Assembly (NCBI GenBank): GCA_028829895.1
Contig: CM054179.1
Coordinates: 48,753,391 to 48,817,390 of the forward strand
Direction: 5' to 3'
From: Sinotaia quadrata
Lineage: Eukaryota; Mollusca; Gastropoda; Architaenioglossa; Viviparidae
Length of the DNA stretch: 64,000 nt
The first letter of the stretch is position 1. Every line of letters begins with the position of its first letter. Shown here one piece after another: positions 35,871-51,000 of the stretch. A program made the translations under genes and the position numbers. The notes under the pieces were generated by a model. The model was not told the DNA's origin. It did not search any database and was given only the letters and a program-made list of their open reading frames with translations.

Positions 35871-38257
35871 GGTATGCATTCTGCTATTCACAAAAAGTTC
35901 CTGGGCTTATACAGGTGTAGGATTCAGCACAAAGATGTAAGAGGGTAAGTGCAACTACCCATGCGTATCTTAAGTGACTAATCAATTCACTTCACGCCTC
36001 ATTTTGATTTGATTGCATATCCATGTAAATATAGTCCAAGACAGTCCAAAACACTTATCCAAATAGCTAACATTTGAAAAGATCTTTTTACACTGCTATC
36101 TCAGCAAAAGAACAGGGCAGAAAGAAATGTCTTACATTAATTTCACAGTACATTTAATTAATTAGAAAAAATAATTAATAAAAGTCATTAATCATGCTAT
36201 TTGCAGTTCTAGATTTCACAGTATACAATGGAAGGAAGAAATAACATAAACGTAGTTATTGCTTAGACTTTGCTATGCAATATGAAGTATTTATGAGATC
36301 GCTTTGTTATGTTTTATGACAAAATTCTAGTAGCTACGTAGACTTTGGTATGTTTTATGACAAAATTCTAGTAGCTACGTAGACTTTGGTATGTTTTATG
36401 ACAAAATTCTAGTAGCTACGTAGACTTTGTTATGCAAAATGTGTTGTATGATGGGAAATTCTCCCACATTTTAAACATATATTTTACATTTCTGGTCCAT
36501 AATTTTAAGATGACATGTAATTTGTATATTTTGTAAATGTGATAATGAAGTGAGTCGAGGATGGACAAGTGTGGAGGGGAAGACACGCTGTTTGGATTGA
36601 ATCGGTGTTGTATATTATTTTGTGAGAATGCTAGCTCCTGGCAGTTGACCAGTAGTGACGATAGGCTAAACAGATTAAATCTACATCTCATTTTGATCAA
36701 GATCTTGTTATGTGGTTATCGAACGTTTTAGACTGATACAGCTGTGAACTTGTTTACTCATGCTAAGATAGTTCTCCTGTCCCAGATGATTTTTGGCGCA
36801 TGTTACAGAATCCTTACCATACTGCAAGTCTCGATTTGCGGTCCCACCCAACAAGTTTGCCTATGCAATTTTTTCTCTTATTACTAATATTCAAACTGTT
36901 TATTCATATTTTTTACTGGAACAAAACGTATCTATTTAATTGAATATGAAATCAATCTCACCGTCTTAAGAAGCACTCTCCTTCGAATATGCATGCACAA
37001 TCTCCTAGTTATGCAAGGGGCACAAATCTTTCTGCTTATTCTCTCAACTGAATTATAACAAGAAACAAGAGATGAAGAAACGAAAGCATCACTAGCAACA
37101 TAACTTACATTTTAAATGAGGTTTCTTTGGGGGTGAAAATATATGTAACAGAAATAAATCTATTCACACAGTAACTCATAAAGGGGCATAAGAAAATTAG
37201 AACTTATTTTATTTTATGTCAAAAATAAATGAATGAGCACGCTTAAAGAGCAGTATTTTATATGAATAAAGAAATCCAGTCATGGTGCCCACTATTCTTA
37301 CTGAAGAAGATTATTTTACAAAATAACTATTGTGTGAACAAGGAAATGTGGAATTCTCAAAAAATCCAGTGAACATGTGTTACATGATTGCGAATATGAA
37401 CATTTTTCAAGTTTACTTTCCTCAATACCCGTACTACATTATTTAAGTGAAACAATATACATCTTCTCTTGTGCTTTCTTACAGACAGAAACTTAATTCA
37501 CAGTCAGCAATTCTAAGCGTAATGACGGTTAGGTTTGAAAGGGTTTGTAACTCCAACTTTATGAAAAAAAAAGTTAGGCAAGTCCAAAAATAGCTTAAGT
37601 CTTTAAAAATACCGTTGTTGTGTTTTGCTTTGTTTTTAAAGAAAAAGAAAAAAGACTTGAAGGTGAAAATAAATTACTCGCTTGTACTTCTCATTGTTTA
37701 TTGTGTTTAAAATGTTTTGTTCCTGGGTATTCTTCATGCTTATAATAAAAACAAAATAATATTAAAACTCCGCAGAATGCATATATATTTACATAATTAA
37801 ACCTAAGACAGTACGTACGTGATTCTTGCGACAAAGTAGCTAACTGAAGATGTCTTCTTGTTTACAGAATGACTAAGTAGTAATTTTTTTCTCCTGCGCA
37901 CAAATTAAATAGTTCAACTGGATATGCAAGTATGATCAGTGTCAAAGGTGAATTGGAAAGTGTTAAAACTTCAACATAGACGATGAAAATTAAGACGTAT
38001 GATTTTTTAAATTCATCTTTGAAGTTATGAAGATATTTGCTTCAATGTATCTGTAAATACGATGTTCTTTTATGGTCACTCAGATTGCTTTGCTGTTGGT
38101 GAGTTTACTGAGCCACAGTTCCACAAAATGGTGTTAAAACTGTTTTCCAAATTGCCTTTAAAAAAAAAAAAACTCCCTAAGTTTTATAATTCAAAGAGTT
38201 TCTTTCTTTCTTTGTGTAGCTAATATGCGTACAATGTATTATGTCATGTTCCTCAAG
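35871..38257. other. intergenic DNA with a 49-bp repeat at 36296-36430
   Basis: GCTACGTAGACTTTGGTATG / TTTTATGACAAAATTCTAGT repeats about 2.8 times at 36296-36430. The remainder is AT-rich with no gene supported. Confidence 0.6.
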
Positions 38258-38378
38258 GTCTTGTGATTCTGATTTTATTTACTGGATCAGTATTGCAGTC
38301 TTGTGATTCTGATTTTATTTACTGGATCAGTATTGCAGTCTTGTGATTCTGATTTTATTTACTGGATCAGTATTGCAG
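38258..38378. repeat. tandem repeat, 40-bp unit, three copies
   Basis: TCTTGTGATTCTGATTTTAT recurs exactly three times. Confidence 0.93.
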
Positions 38379-38399
38379 TCCAACTTGCATCATGAACAG

Positions 38400-38525
38400 T
38401 ATGTAACATATTACAAAGAGTGGCGTCAGCTGAATGTAACATGTTACAAAGAGTGGCGGCAACTGACTGCAGATCTCGCATTCTTAGCTCGCCACAAGTA
38501 GCGGCCCTGATTCGAATCAAAGAAA
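38400..38525 (+). repeat. short duplication followed by a possible tRNA-related SINE remnant
   Basis: GTAACAT(A/G)TTACAAAGAGTGGCG occurs twice (38402-38456). Downstream, CCTGATTCGAATC at about 38501-38516 resembles a Pol III box B, about 50 bases after an imperfect box-A-like GTGGCGGCAACTGA. Too degraded to call firmly. Confidence 0.25.
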
Positions 38526-41020
38526 GCTGCACTCATTAAAAATTGATTTGCTGATGGTCCTAAGTAGACAGCACCCTAATATAAAATGTATGCTGTAGTG
38601 TCAGTTTTGTTAATATGTATGTTACTATTACTGTACCTCGTTTGGAAATAATGAATTCCTCAAACACATCCCAGAAGTCTTAGCACTAAAAAAGCTGATC
38701 AAGCCCAGTGAGTCACTGACTGACGTTTGACCTAAATTTTATTTTTATCAACGACATGAAAGAAGTCTGTTGGTTTTTTTTTTTTTTTTTTAATGTCTCA
38801 CGACCATCTAAGGAACTATTAAATCAGCGATGATGGAATGAACAGAAAATTATTATTTTTATGCCGCAGTTATATTTGCGTATGAAACTGGACCAAGACG
38901 ATTTTAGTCAATAGGCAAAATAAATAAATAACGTTCGATCGCCGCCGACTCTATCTGTTTTATTTTTCTGTTACCCCTCTATTTAAATCTTAGTTTTCAT
39001 TTCATTAACAGTATTTTTTGCTAACAATTGCCAAACTTCGTAACACAAATAATAATAAATAACCTAAAATATGAATTAAAATGTAAAAACATTTTATTTG
39101 CATCTGGTCCCTGTTATTAGTTTTATGTCAGTATTAGTTTCCTATACTTTGATAACAGACTAGAACAGTGTAAATATTAGTTATAAATATTATTAAGTCA
39201 AATGATTTATTCTTTATTATTTTACGCACAATATCTATGATTAACATGTGAACAAAAAATCAAAATGTACGTGTAAATGTATATAGAATGCAAAGAGGCT
39301 CGACTTCCCAATAATTCATGCTTTATGACTTTGGGGTTGTGAGCTCCCAGCCTTGATATAAATGGACTTCTTTGTGAATTCAAATGAATACTATAAAAAT
39401 AGTTATTTTGGAACAGTCTTAACACATATTTTACACGAGTTGTAGACTTCAAGACCAGGTAGTGATAGTCAATTACGATTTTGGCTTTTGTCTGCAAGAG
39501 TTATCTACCATGCTCAGTGAGCATGTTTTGGCCTACTGGTATCTACTTGTAAAAATAGGAAAGTGTTTTGAGGTGATTACACTCATTGACAAATATTTCT
39601 AATCCAAATTTAGTAAAAGTATTATTGCATACAGTTAACACCACACTTTAAAAAATGAATATTGCCTTCATTATAGGAGTTTCGAAATTACTGTTGGATT
39701 ATACTCTTTATGACGAGTCTGTTATGCAGGGGAAAAAAAATGTTATTCAAGTTTCGCGAATTTAGTTTCTGTTAGTATATGAGTAAGCTAACAGAAAAGA
39801 ATGTTATGAAACGTAACAAAATGTGTACAAGTATCTCAATCTATTAGAGAAAAATAAAATGATTAGGTTTATTTATTACATTTTTTTTTTTTAAAGCGTG
39901 TATATGTAGCTTAATGGTTTTACATGGAATTAGATTTATAGGCTTATTGCACCGATTATATATTGTATTTTGAATATTTCTTTTTCATCGTTGTTTGTAT
40001 ATAATAAGAAGAAATATCTACAAAATAGTGTTATATATGATTTTTTTAGAAATTCTTTTTATTTGCTATTTTAATTTATAAAAAACAGCAACAATGCACA
40101 AGCAGATAAAACGAATGTGCCTGTTAGTCTGGGTACCAGTCAGTCTGTGTATCGCGTCCCTAGCAGCAGTGGGCAAACAAATATGGCGGATCGTACACGG
40201 AAGACCAAGTAGAAGAATATAGTTGTTTTAAATGTATGACAGATCTGAATAAAACATGCACACTTAGGGAAGAGAATTTGCAGTGACAGGTAATTATTCT
40301 TTCTATTCGCAACTTTGACAAGTACTTTTTAAAGGATCGATTTGTATGGGTCCATTTTTGTATGCACCTTGACCGCATGATCAGGATTGACGATTGTTGG
40401 GAAGAAAAGGAATGTGTAAGAGTCTAAACAGAAGTGAAACAGAGCTTTTCTGTGATAGAAAATACTTTTCATGAATGACAAAAATAAGTAAATAAAAAGT
40501 GTTAATGAGCAAAAACTACTTTTCTGGAACTGCATTGTAACCCCTTTGTTAGAAATAACATCTTTAATGTACACGTATTGTGTTTAGTATTTGTTTTGGG
40601 TATTCTTTAGCAGCAAAACCTCATTAAAATAAAAACACATAGATTTGTATTGTTGAAGTAATTTACTATTTTAACACAACGAAGTTGAATCATAAATATA
40701 AATAACTACAAAGTTGAATTAACTAAATTATGTTTATTTTTTGTATAAATATGCATTGTGTAATTACCAAACAAAGCAGACTCTTTACAACAGTGTGTTT
40801 CTGTTTGTCACTTTTAAAATTATTATTTGTACTTTTTAAAGTTTAGTAAGAACATTCTGATCAGAATCATTGGGTGATAATAAATTCGTTGATAATATAT
40901 TAAATATTTTTATTTTAATGAAGATTTACTTTTAAAACTTCATTACTTTTTAAAACACTGCATAAGTGTTATGTACAAAGAGCATTGCTGATTTTTTCAT
41001 CATGAAGATTTCTTTGCATA
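38526..41020. other. AT-rich intergenic DNA, nothing recognised
   Basis: No gene supported. Contains a poly-T run at about 38773-38791. Confidence 0.4.
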
Positions 41021-41235
41021 TATTTACTAGATGAACAACTCTAGTAAAAAAATACAAGCAAACAATACTAGATGAACAACTAGTTAAAAAATACAAGCAA
41101 ACAGTACTAGATGAACAACTAGTTAAAAAATACAAGCAAACAGTACTAGATGAACAACTCTAGTTAAAAAATACAAGCAAACAATACTAGATGAACAACT
41201 CTAGTTAAAACATACAAGCAAACAGTACTACACTA
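41021..41235. repeat. tandem repeat, about 44-bp unit, five copies
   Basis: ACTAGATGAACAACT(CTAG)TT then AAAAAATACAAGCAAACA recurs five times. About 390 bases before the dynein start codon. Confidence 0.92.
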
Positions 41236-41396
41236 ACCAGCAAAGTATACATATATGTTCCTTATTTTTCATGCTTGCATGTTCTTGTAATCTGCTTTGT
41301 ACTATTTTCCTACGTTAAAAGTTACGGCTGTTGTTAATTGTTAAAATGTAAATATATTTTTAAATAAGCAAAATCACAAATACTATATAAAGAGAA

Positions 41397-41520
41397 GTAA
41401 ATACCTTACATGTGACTAACTATTTATTGTACATATTGATATAATGTTTTATGTGTTATGTAAATACCTTACATGTGACTAACTATTTACATATTGATAT
41501 AATGTTTTATGTGTTAATAC
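41397..41520. repeat. tandem duplication, 63-bp unit
   Basis: ATACCTTACATGTGACTAAC starts at 41401 and 41464. It lies in the presumed 5' region of the dynein gene. Confidence 0.9.
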
Positions 41521-41620
41521 AAATATTTACACACATATAGCAGCAAAAAATATATTGTAAATGTACCTTTATAAGACAGGTGTGAAAAATACCTTTCTGA
41601 TTCAAGTGTGAAACTGCAAG

Positions 41621-41718
41621 ATGGATGAACGACTGAAGTGGTTAGAAATGAGGATCAATTCCTCACTGAAACCTCGTAATGAAGACCTCAAGAATATGTT
41701 CACAAATGATGACAACAG
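41621..41718 (+). CDS. dynein heavy chain exon 1 (residues 1-33)
   Basis: MDERLKWLEMRINSSL start with context CAAGATGG. The exon ends inside Arg33 before a GTATTG donor. Confidence 0.88.
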
Positions 41719-44700
41719 GTATTGTTTGTCCTAGGTCAAATACCCTGATAATTAATACTATGCAAAATGTTTTTCTTTCTTATACAACTCTTCACAACAA
41801 ACAATCATAAGTGTTTTCCAACCAAAGATTGTTGTTTTCTAATTTGATTTTGCTTATTGCTGAAACTGTGCCTTAATAGAATTCTTTAAATATATATTAT
41901 AAATATATATATATATACACCACTAATCTTCAGAATTATCACTTGATCACTTCTCATTAATTTTTATGTGAAACAAGGACTACAGCTGAGCAATTTCCAG
42001 AATATATTTTCAGAGTAATGTTTTATTTATTTATGTTGGTAAATTTATAAACTAAAGTTAGAGAATAGTAATGTGGGTTTTTTTGCTGTTGATAAATTTA
42101 TTAGTTAGCGAAGCACACTAAGGTCAGTCTAACTTTCATAATTCTGATGCAAATGTAAAGATTAAAAAAATATTGTTTTACTAAATTAAAAAGCACTTGT
42201 TTGCCATTCACCCACAAACCAATCAGTTAACAATAAAACCTATGTAAAACAATATAATGCTTCCCCCTTTCTCCCCAAACAAAAAGAAAATTTAAAAAGT
42301 TGAATAATAAATACAAATTAAAGTAAATATTATTCACTCTTTGCTATTTCACTTTTATTTTTTTTTATATTCATTAAGAAATAAATTTTATATATTATTA
42401 ATATCAAGCTTTGTCATGGTTCATACTTCACACAGTTTATGAATTTTTGTAGATATGTGCATATTAAGGATGTATTATATCCATGGCAAAAAGCACTTCT
42501 CAGGCATAATACACATTTTTTTGAGTAGTTTTTTTTTTCTTTCTTAGCTCTAATGGTTTCCTGAAAGCAGTTTTTAATTTAATTTAAATATTAGTAAATG
42601 CTAAAATCATTCATTATGTGCAGGCTGGCATTTTATGAGTTTGTCAACAATGAGGATATCAAGAGACTGTTCATCTACATCCGACCACCTCGACAAATTA
42701 CTGCATCTTTATTACCCCCCTTTGATCTCAAATCAAAATCTATTTTCTTCCTAAAGTGCAATCCAGGCACCAAACTTACAAAAGACAACATTGGTAAATA
42801 TACACTCAAAATATGTTATTGTAAAAGGTAACTTTGATAAGTTTGTCACTTTGGAGAGACATAATATGAAAATAAAGACCAGGGATCATAATAATAATAA
42901 TGCACTCAAATGATATAAAAATTATAAAAGAAAGTTTTGGTAAATGTGCTCTTTTTATCAGTATATATATAATAACATAGCAAATATAAATGAAAGAATA
43001 ACTGAAATATTTGTGAAGAACTATGAAATATTTACACACAGTAAAAGTATGATGTATACTGTGTGTAAATATGTCACAACTCTTACTGAGTGTTTATATA
43101 TGTTAAAGTGTACAAAATCACAACCTAGAATAATAAAAATGTGAACAGTATATATTAAAGAAAAAAAGATATATAACAGTCACAACATTTCAGGAAGAAG
43201 TTATATAATGGGTACAGATGTACTATAGAAAAAAGATATTTAACAAGTACAGATGTAATGAAAAATATAACTGGTATATATATACTTAAGAAAGAAGTTA
43301 CATATACAACAGCTACAGATATACTGAAGAAAAAATTATATATAATGGGAATAGGCAACCATACTTAAGAAAGAAGATAGATATTTGCAGATACAAACAT
43401 AATTGTTTCAGAAATAAGAGGGAACCTCCAAAGAACAATACTACAGATATATTCTAATTAGGTGCTAAATTAAAATTGACAGGCACAAAAACAATAAATT
43501 TAAAAATAAAACCCCAAATCTATGACAGTAAAATTAAAAAGCAACAATAGCAACAACAACACTCCCAATATACATAGCTTAAAGTTTTTATTAGCATACC
43601 ATTTAGAAAATATGCAGGTTGGAAAACCTTTAAAAGTTTTTAAAAATATGATATGTATTTTGTTTTATGTCTGTACGTCTGCCTCTTATAATTAAAAATA
43701 TTTGGGTACTATTTTTTTAATAAGTTCACCTTTTGTTAGGTAAATTTTCCAAGTGAGGATAGAATTTGAGCACTATAAAAAAAGATCTCATTCATATCAA
43801 CTGACATTTTATGAACCAATTCATTGATTCAAACTAACTGACATTTATGTACAGATTCGGAGGTATTTTACATGGACAGTACGAATGCTCCTCTGGAACA
43901 CCTAGAACTGACTCTGCGGGAAGTTTTCTTGCCACTGCTAGGTACAAATCAGCCAAGTGTGACTGGTGCTGGAATCAATGGAGATAAGTTAATGGACATT
44001 CTTCATCGCCTGATGGCTGCTGTAGAAGTCACCCAAGGACATGTAGAGGTAATGGGTACTAAGGAATTTCTGCTCCTGTATTTACAACAAATCTCTTTTG
44101 AATTTATACAGATTAATCATAGAATGTAATAATTTTTTGTTGTATAAATAATACCAACATTTAATGTTTATAATTCAAAGAATTAAAATTTAAATTATTT
44201 GATCATCAGGGTCGCATTATTTTGAGCCTACCGTCTATCGAAGTCCTAGCAGAAGTAGCAGCAGTTCCTAGTCGCAAGGCTGCAGTCTTGCATGTTCTGG
44301 AAACGACAGTCATTGGTTGGATTAAGCAAATTAGGGTAGGAAAATCACATAAAATACAGTTTCTTGTAATTCAAGGAATGACTTGATTTTGAAGATGTTG
44401 TGAGAGAGATTTTGTTTAATGTATGTGGGCGGGGGATGGGGGGGGGGGAGGGGGAACATTGACTTTTACATAAATAGTCCTTTATATTTATATTTTTCCA
44501 ATATAAAATAACATGATAATATTTAAATATTATTTTAACCGTGTATTCGTTTCAGTAATAATTTTGCTTACTATATTAATTTATCAGTGTATTCTTTCAA
44601 AATACTGGTGATATTTATTTTTTGGCAATTTACCATTTCATACTTTAACCACACAACATTATTTCTTTAAGAATATTTCTTTAATGTAGGTATGGGTTAT

Positions 44701-44994
44701 CACCACAATAGTTAACATTACTTTATGTCCTCACAAGAGCTTAAGATATATTCTGGTATTGCATTTAAAATTTGTAAAAATTAGTAGCAGTATTATATGT
44801 ATTAGCAAAACAAACTCTTTTTCTAATAATGATAAACTAAAATGTATATACACATAACTATAATGAATGGAAGTATGCTGATAATAAATTAATATTATGT
44901 TAGTTATCTATATTAAACATTTTTTCCAATGATAGCATAGATTTATTAGGATCTTTAATTCATGCATGCATCAATTTGATAATTTTCATTAATA

Positions 44995-45052
<58 letters not shown>

Positions 45053-48000
45053 GGTGTGTTGTGTGTGTGTGTGTTTGTGAGTGTGTGTGTGTGTATGCTT
45101 GCATGTGTGTGCTCATTTTCACTAGCCTTTGTAGTCACTCATTCAGAGAATCAATCAGCTATTCTATCAGTTAAAATACATTTCTGCTTGAATTTTATTC
45201 AGAGTGTATTAAAGCATGATCCTCAAGGAGATTTGCTGCATCAGGCAGGACCAGAACCTGGGCCTCTGGATGAGGTTAGCATGTGGGAGAAACACTTAGC
45301 TCGGCTACGTTCCATTAACCAACAACTTGCTTCCGACGTGGCTAGAGATATCCTGCATAATCTTGAACAGGTCAACTCCCAGTATGCCCACTCCTTTCTC
45401 ACAGTTCAAAAAGAAATCAGCAAGGTAGCTCTTGAACAATATGCATTATTGAGAACAAAATAATAATAATAATAATTACAATTACTGTCATTTCATTTGA
45501 TGATACATTTTATTGGTTGCTTGGTTTTTGTTTGGCATTCATTTCTAGCTTTTGCGAGTCTTTTGATGTCTTGTTGTATTTGAATGTTTCAAAATGTTAT
45601 TAAAAGTACTGACTAAATTAAAGTCAAGAGTGCTCATGCACAATTTATTATTTGCACAGGCTGAATCTGAAACCAGAAGTATTTTGAAATTCTTGAATAC
45701 AATGCAGCCATGGTTTCAACAGCTGCACAATTCCACAGATCCAAAAGACATGCTCAGACTTTTCAAGCCGCTCATGGCTGTTCTCAGCTTGGTGTGGACG
45801 AACTCTGTGTAAGATGTGGCTCATTAATTTGAAATATAGATGCCATATAGGTGTTGAAAAATAAGTGGAGAAAAGGAATTTCTGTGTGATTTTTGATAAT
45901 ATAAGTGTGCCAGTGGGTGCAGTTTGTGTGTGTGAGTGGTGGTGGTGGTGCTGGTGGGTTGTGTGCACAAGCATGCACAGGATTGTGTGGGTGTATGGTG
46001 GTGGTGGTGATGGTCAGGTTGTGTGCACAAGCATGCATAGGATTGTGTGGGCGATTGAGAATTTACATTTTGCAGAGTGATATCAGTTGTGTAATTTATT
46101 TGTTTGAAAATTGACTGCATATGAACAAAATTCAAGAAGCAACATTAACATAAATAGTTATATCTAATGTGGAATTAGTATTCACATTCTGTTACACTCT
46201 TCTTCACTCCATTGTTGATGCATATTGATCTCTGGTGATATGTTCTTCAGGTACTATCATCAAACTGACAAGTTCAATAATCTTCTCAGGCTGCTATCAA
46301 ATGAGGTTGTGCATCGTGCTATTGCCCTTGTAGGTGAAGACATCTTAAGGGAGCCTCTTGAGGTTGGTACTTTTATCTATTTACAATTTTCTGTACATAT
46401 GACTGTGTTTTGTTTTGTATTTTTTGACACAATGTCTTAATGACTGTCTCTTTGTTTTGGGGGAATAAAGGTATTAGTATTCTCCTGAACGCTGAATAAC
46501 AGTGACACAAGGTTTTTGAATCAAAAATAACTTTATTATTTAGAGTGGCACACTTTTAATACTTTAAAAAAATATTTTACAAAATTCATTTATCAGCATT
46601 GCCTGCCATGTAATGTATGAATTTTTATGGATCATTAGCTGTAGTACAACATTTTGATTTATAACTTGCATGATCCTGGCTTACTGCTTCCATTATTTGC
46701 ATGAGTACACGATTTTTCTTTCCTTGTTTATATTTATCTGGTAGCTTAAGAAAAGTATCATAGTGTTGATCAAGCAATGAATCTTGATTTCCATACATGT
46801 AAGCATTTTCTTTTTTCAGTCCTACACCAAACTGAAGGAAGCATTGCGTGTTTGTGCTGCCTTCCGGGGAACATATTTGGACTTCAAAGACAAGGCTGAT
46901 ATCAAGAATGCACAGAACATTGCAGAAAATGCAGAAAGACTGTAAGATTTATGTGTTTTCTACAGACAGTAATAACTAGATCAGCATTATCACATTCTTT
47001 ATATGATACATATTAACCGGCTTACAGTTGTCAAAAGAGTATAAGGCTTGTGTATAAATTTATAGATAGTTATAAATAGAAAAATATTGTTGTATATTTG
47101 TATTCTTTGGATAATACACAACAAATGGATGCACATTGCAGAAAGAATATATAATACTTGTTTATTTTACATAATGCACTAAAAGCACTAAAGCACTCAA
47201 TTTTAAACAGACAAGCTTAGCTATTTGAATGGAGAACTGGAAATATATTAGGCATTTAATTAGTAGATCTCATTTAGAATTATTGCACCAAAAATGCTTT
47301 AAATGCAGTATACATTTTTAGATATAGTACCAAAGAACAAAGACACATTTTCTTTTTAATATATCACATTTTGTTGATATTAAATCTCACTTAGTTCAGA
47401 AGAATAATACAAAAAGGTTTTTAAATACACTCATTAAGACAAAAATGAATGGAAAAATCTATTAAAAATATTTAAATATACTAAACATTTTGTTGACAGG
47501 AGAATTCAGTTAGGCACAATTTGGAGGAAAATGACTATGCACAAAGTAAATTACATATAGTATGCAATTTGTATCATAAATAGATACACATTATAAACAA
47601 ACTGTGTGTATTGTACACATTCCAATGATAGTCATCAGTAATTTTGTTGACACACAGAAGTAGTAGGAACATAAAAAGGTAAATTGACACACAAAAATTA
47701 CCTTTATAAATATGAAGAATAATCTGTGTCTTTAGCAGAAGATAACGTACATTCACCTTAACAAATTTGTGCTTGATAATTCTTGTGCAATAAATATAAC
47801 ATTTTTCAGAGCTGCACGTCCACATGGGAGTCTCTTCATGACAAAGATGTACGGCCCACATGCTTACACACCTCGCTATGGACTGCAGAGCCTAGATTCT
47901 GAGAAGAGCAATGCCTCACTGAATGAAGAGGATCTTCTTATGGATTCTCCATGGCCCAAGCGCAATGCTCCTTGTTTTGTCTTGCTCAACAGCTTTATGG

Positions 48001-51000
48001 AGAGGTCAGTTAATGTTTTTCAAGGTGGCTCATATGTTCAAGCTGTATCTGCTCACATTCTTAACACAGTGGCAGTTTATAAAAGCTTGAGAAAACTTTT
48101 TTGAATGATGACTGTGCAAAACCTTCATTGTATTCTGCAAGATTTCAAGACGTTTGATTATGTCCATTCTTTCAAACGTAACTATTCTGATTCAGTTTTA
48201 GAGTATTTGCTTTATTTTTCTTCTTTTTCCTATTTTTAAAGAAACACAAATAAACCAGAAATGACTGCTACAATACTGAACTATTGTTTATGACTGAAAT
48301 GACACTGCCACTAGTGAGCTATTGTTTACAACTGGAATGACGCTGCCACTAGTGAGCTATTGTTTATGACTGGAATGACACTGCCACTAGTGAACTATTG
48401 TTTATGACTGGAATGACACTGCCACTAGTGAGCTGTTGTTTATGACTGGAATGACACTGCCACTAGTGAGCTATTGTTTATGACTGGAATGACATTGCCA
48501 CTAGTGAGCTATTGTTTGTGACTGGAATGCCACTGCCACTAGTGAGCTATTGTTTATGACTGGAATGCCACTGCCTCTAGTGAGTTGTTGTTTATGACTG
48601 GAATGCCACTGCCTCTAGTGAGCTATTGTTTGTGACTGGAATGCCACTGCCTCTAGTGAGCTATTGTTTATGACTGGAATGCCACTGCCTCTAGTGAGCT
48701 ATTGTTTATGACTGGAATGCCACTGCCACTAGTGAGCTATTGTTTGTGACTGGAATGACACTGCTATGAGTAGATTATTTGTCTATTATTTATGGGGACT
48801 TTTAAAAACTGACTTAATGTTGTTATTTGTGACAACATGGGGTGAAACCTTCACCCCAGTGAATTAATAATTAATTTAATTAATAATATAATTAATTCAC
48901 TTGTCGATGGGGTCTTTGTCCTTCACAGTCAGAGAGACTAAGTCAAGTCCTAAAACTAACAATTCCACTAATTGTTCTCAACTTCTAGGTGTTACTCTTC
49001 CAGAGTGAAATACTTCTCTGCAATTTAATTATTTATGCTTGGTATTACCGCATTCCCCCTCTCGCCCTCACAAATTCTCTTTACCAGCTTGAGAGGCACT
49101 TCTCCCAAAGTGTGCATGACTGACTTGTTAGAAGATTAATATATTTGGCTGCCCCTACCCCTCAAACCTCATATATCCTTTAATTTATTTAGCCAAAGTG
49201 GGAAAGTGAAAATCAAAATTTTTATTAACTATACATTGTTAAATAAATAATAAAATTATTTACACAATATTTACAAAGCAAATCACAAAGTATAAATGCA
49301 TGTTAGGTTTTGGCAATTAACAATTTCAAATTCTCTATCACAAAATGCCATTCAGATTCAAGTTTATAAATCTCTAAATTGTTCATATTCTTTTCACCAG
49401 TTTTTGATAAAGATTCCTAATCAACTAATTATTTACTAATACGTTCAACTTAACAATTAATAAGAAATAAGAAAATAGTAATCAAAGAAATAATTTCAGA
49501 AATGCTAAAGTCTCTGCTTCAATCTTCAACTGAGATTTTAATAATTTCAAAAGTGCTAAAGTTTCTCCTGCAATCTTATGCTTGAACTGAGATTTTAGGT
49601 AATTTCAGAAGTACTAAAGTTGCAGAAGACTTTTGTGTTAAATGGAACATTCATTTGCAGGTGCAATGATGTCTTGGAACTTGTTGAAACTACCCGCCAT
49701 TTTCGGCTGCTGGCAGGAGCAGCTGAAGTGGGTGGTGCTGGAAGCATGAGTCTGGATGCAATGGTGAAAGAGATTCACCAGAAATACTCACATTCCATGC
49801 AGGAATTCTTCTCTGTTGTGGACAATGTTCTCAGTATAGATGGCACACAGTCATTTGAACGTGCATTCTTTAAGTTTCGCTCAGTTGTCAAGGTACTGCT
49901 TACTTCTTTTGCATTCATATGCTGCAGAAAATAAACTTAGGCTTAAAAAATGGACATTTAAAAAAAGATTGGTCCCCTAAAGGAAAGTAAAATATAACTT
50001 ATAATAAATTACAAGAATTTATTGCTGAAATCTTATTTCATTTAATTTTGTTTTAAAATTCAGATATTTCATTAAAAATGAATATATTTTAGTCATGAAA
50101 ATAGAGAAAAACATATGTGGTTAAAATGTTTAGTATTAATAGGGATTAATATTATTAAATGAACTACAAAATTTTGGCCATATTTTCAATTTTTGACAAA
50201 TGGTGACAAGTGTTTATTCTGTATATTTCTAATAATAAAATAAATTACATCATATGAATAAAGCAATTAGGTTTTCATGCACAATAGTCAGCATTATGTA
50301 ACCATAGTAATCAGTGATTCTACAATATGCACTCTAAAATATAGAGCCAAAATAAACAAACAGTTCCCCTTTTTCTCCCCCCACCCCCACCCAAATTAAC
50401 CTTGTTTAACAATTCTGTGAAAAAGATAAATGCAGTATTTTTTTAAAGTAAATTATATATATTTTTATTGACAGTCTTTGGAGAAGCGTTTGGCAGGAAT
50501 TCTGAGGCAAGCTTTTACACAGTGCCCAACTGTGGAATCACAACTTCGCCTGCTGGAAGTCTTTGAAGGTGTCAGTGGACGCGAGATGGTGCAAGTGAGA
50601 TATTTCTGTTAATTGTGGAATTCTGGACTATGTTGCAAGAATGAACCTGATCTAGGGTTCAGTCTGCTCCATTAATAGTTCTCACACAATTAGTACTTAT
50701 TTTACTCATAGTTGTGTACCAACTTAAAGTCTACTTCATTAAGTCTGGTCCCAGCATTAAAAGTTATCTTCTGAGCATTTGTCAAGTTCTTGCAGAATTA
50801 GAACTTATCTTAATTATAGTTTTGTCCCAAGATATTGTTTTGCTACATTAATTCTGAGTTAGTAAAAATGTTTTCTGAGTGCTTTACCAAGTTCTTGCAA
50901 TATTAGAACCCATAGTTGTGACCAAAGGCAAATCCGCTCTAAGTAATGGTAACCTTATTATAGTCTAGGGCAGATAATCAAAGTATAGAGGCTTGTAAAA

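Noticed and set aside
45002..45202. Cys/Val-rich N-terminal extension of dynein exon 5
   Set aside because: TG dinucleotide microsatellite in intron 4, upstream of the AG acceptor at 45202.
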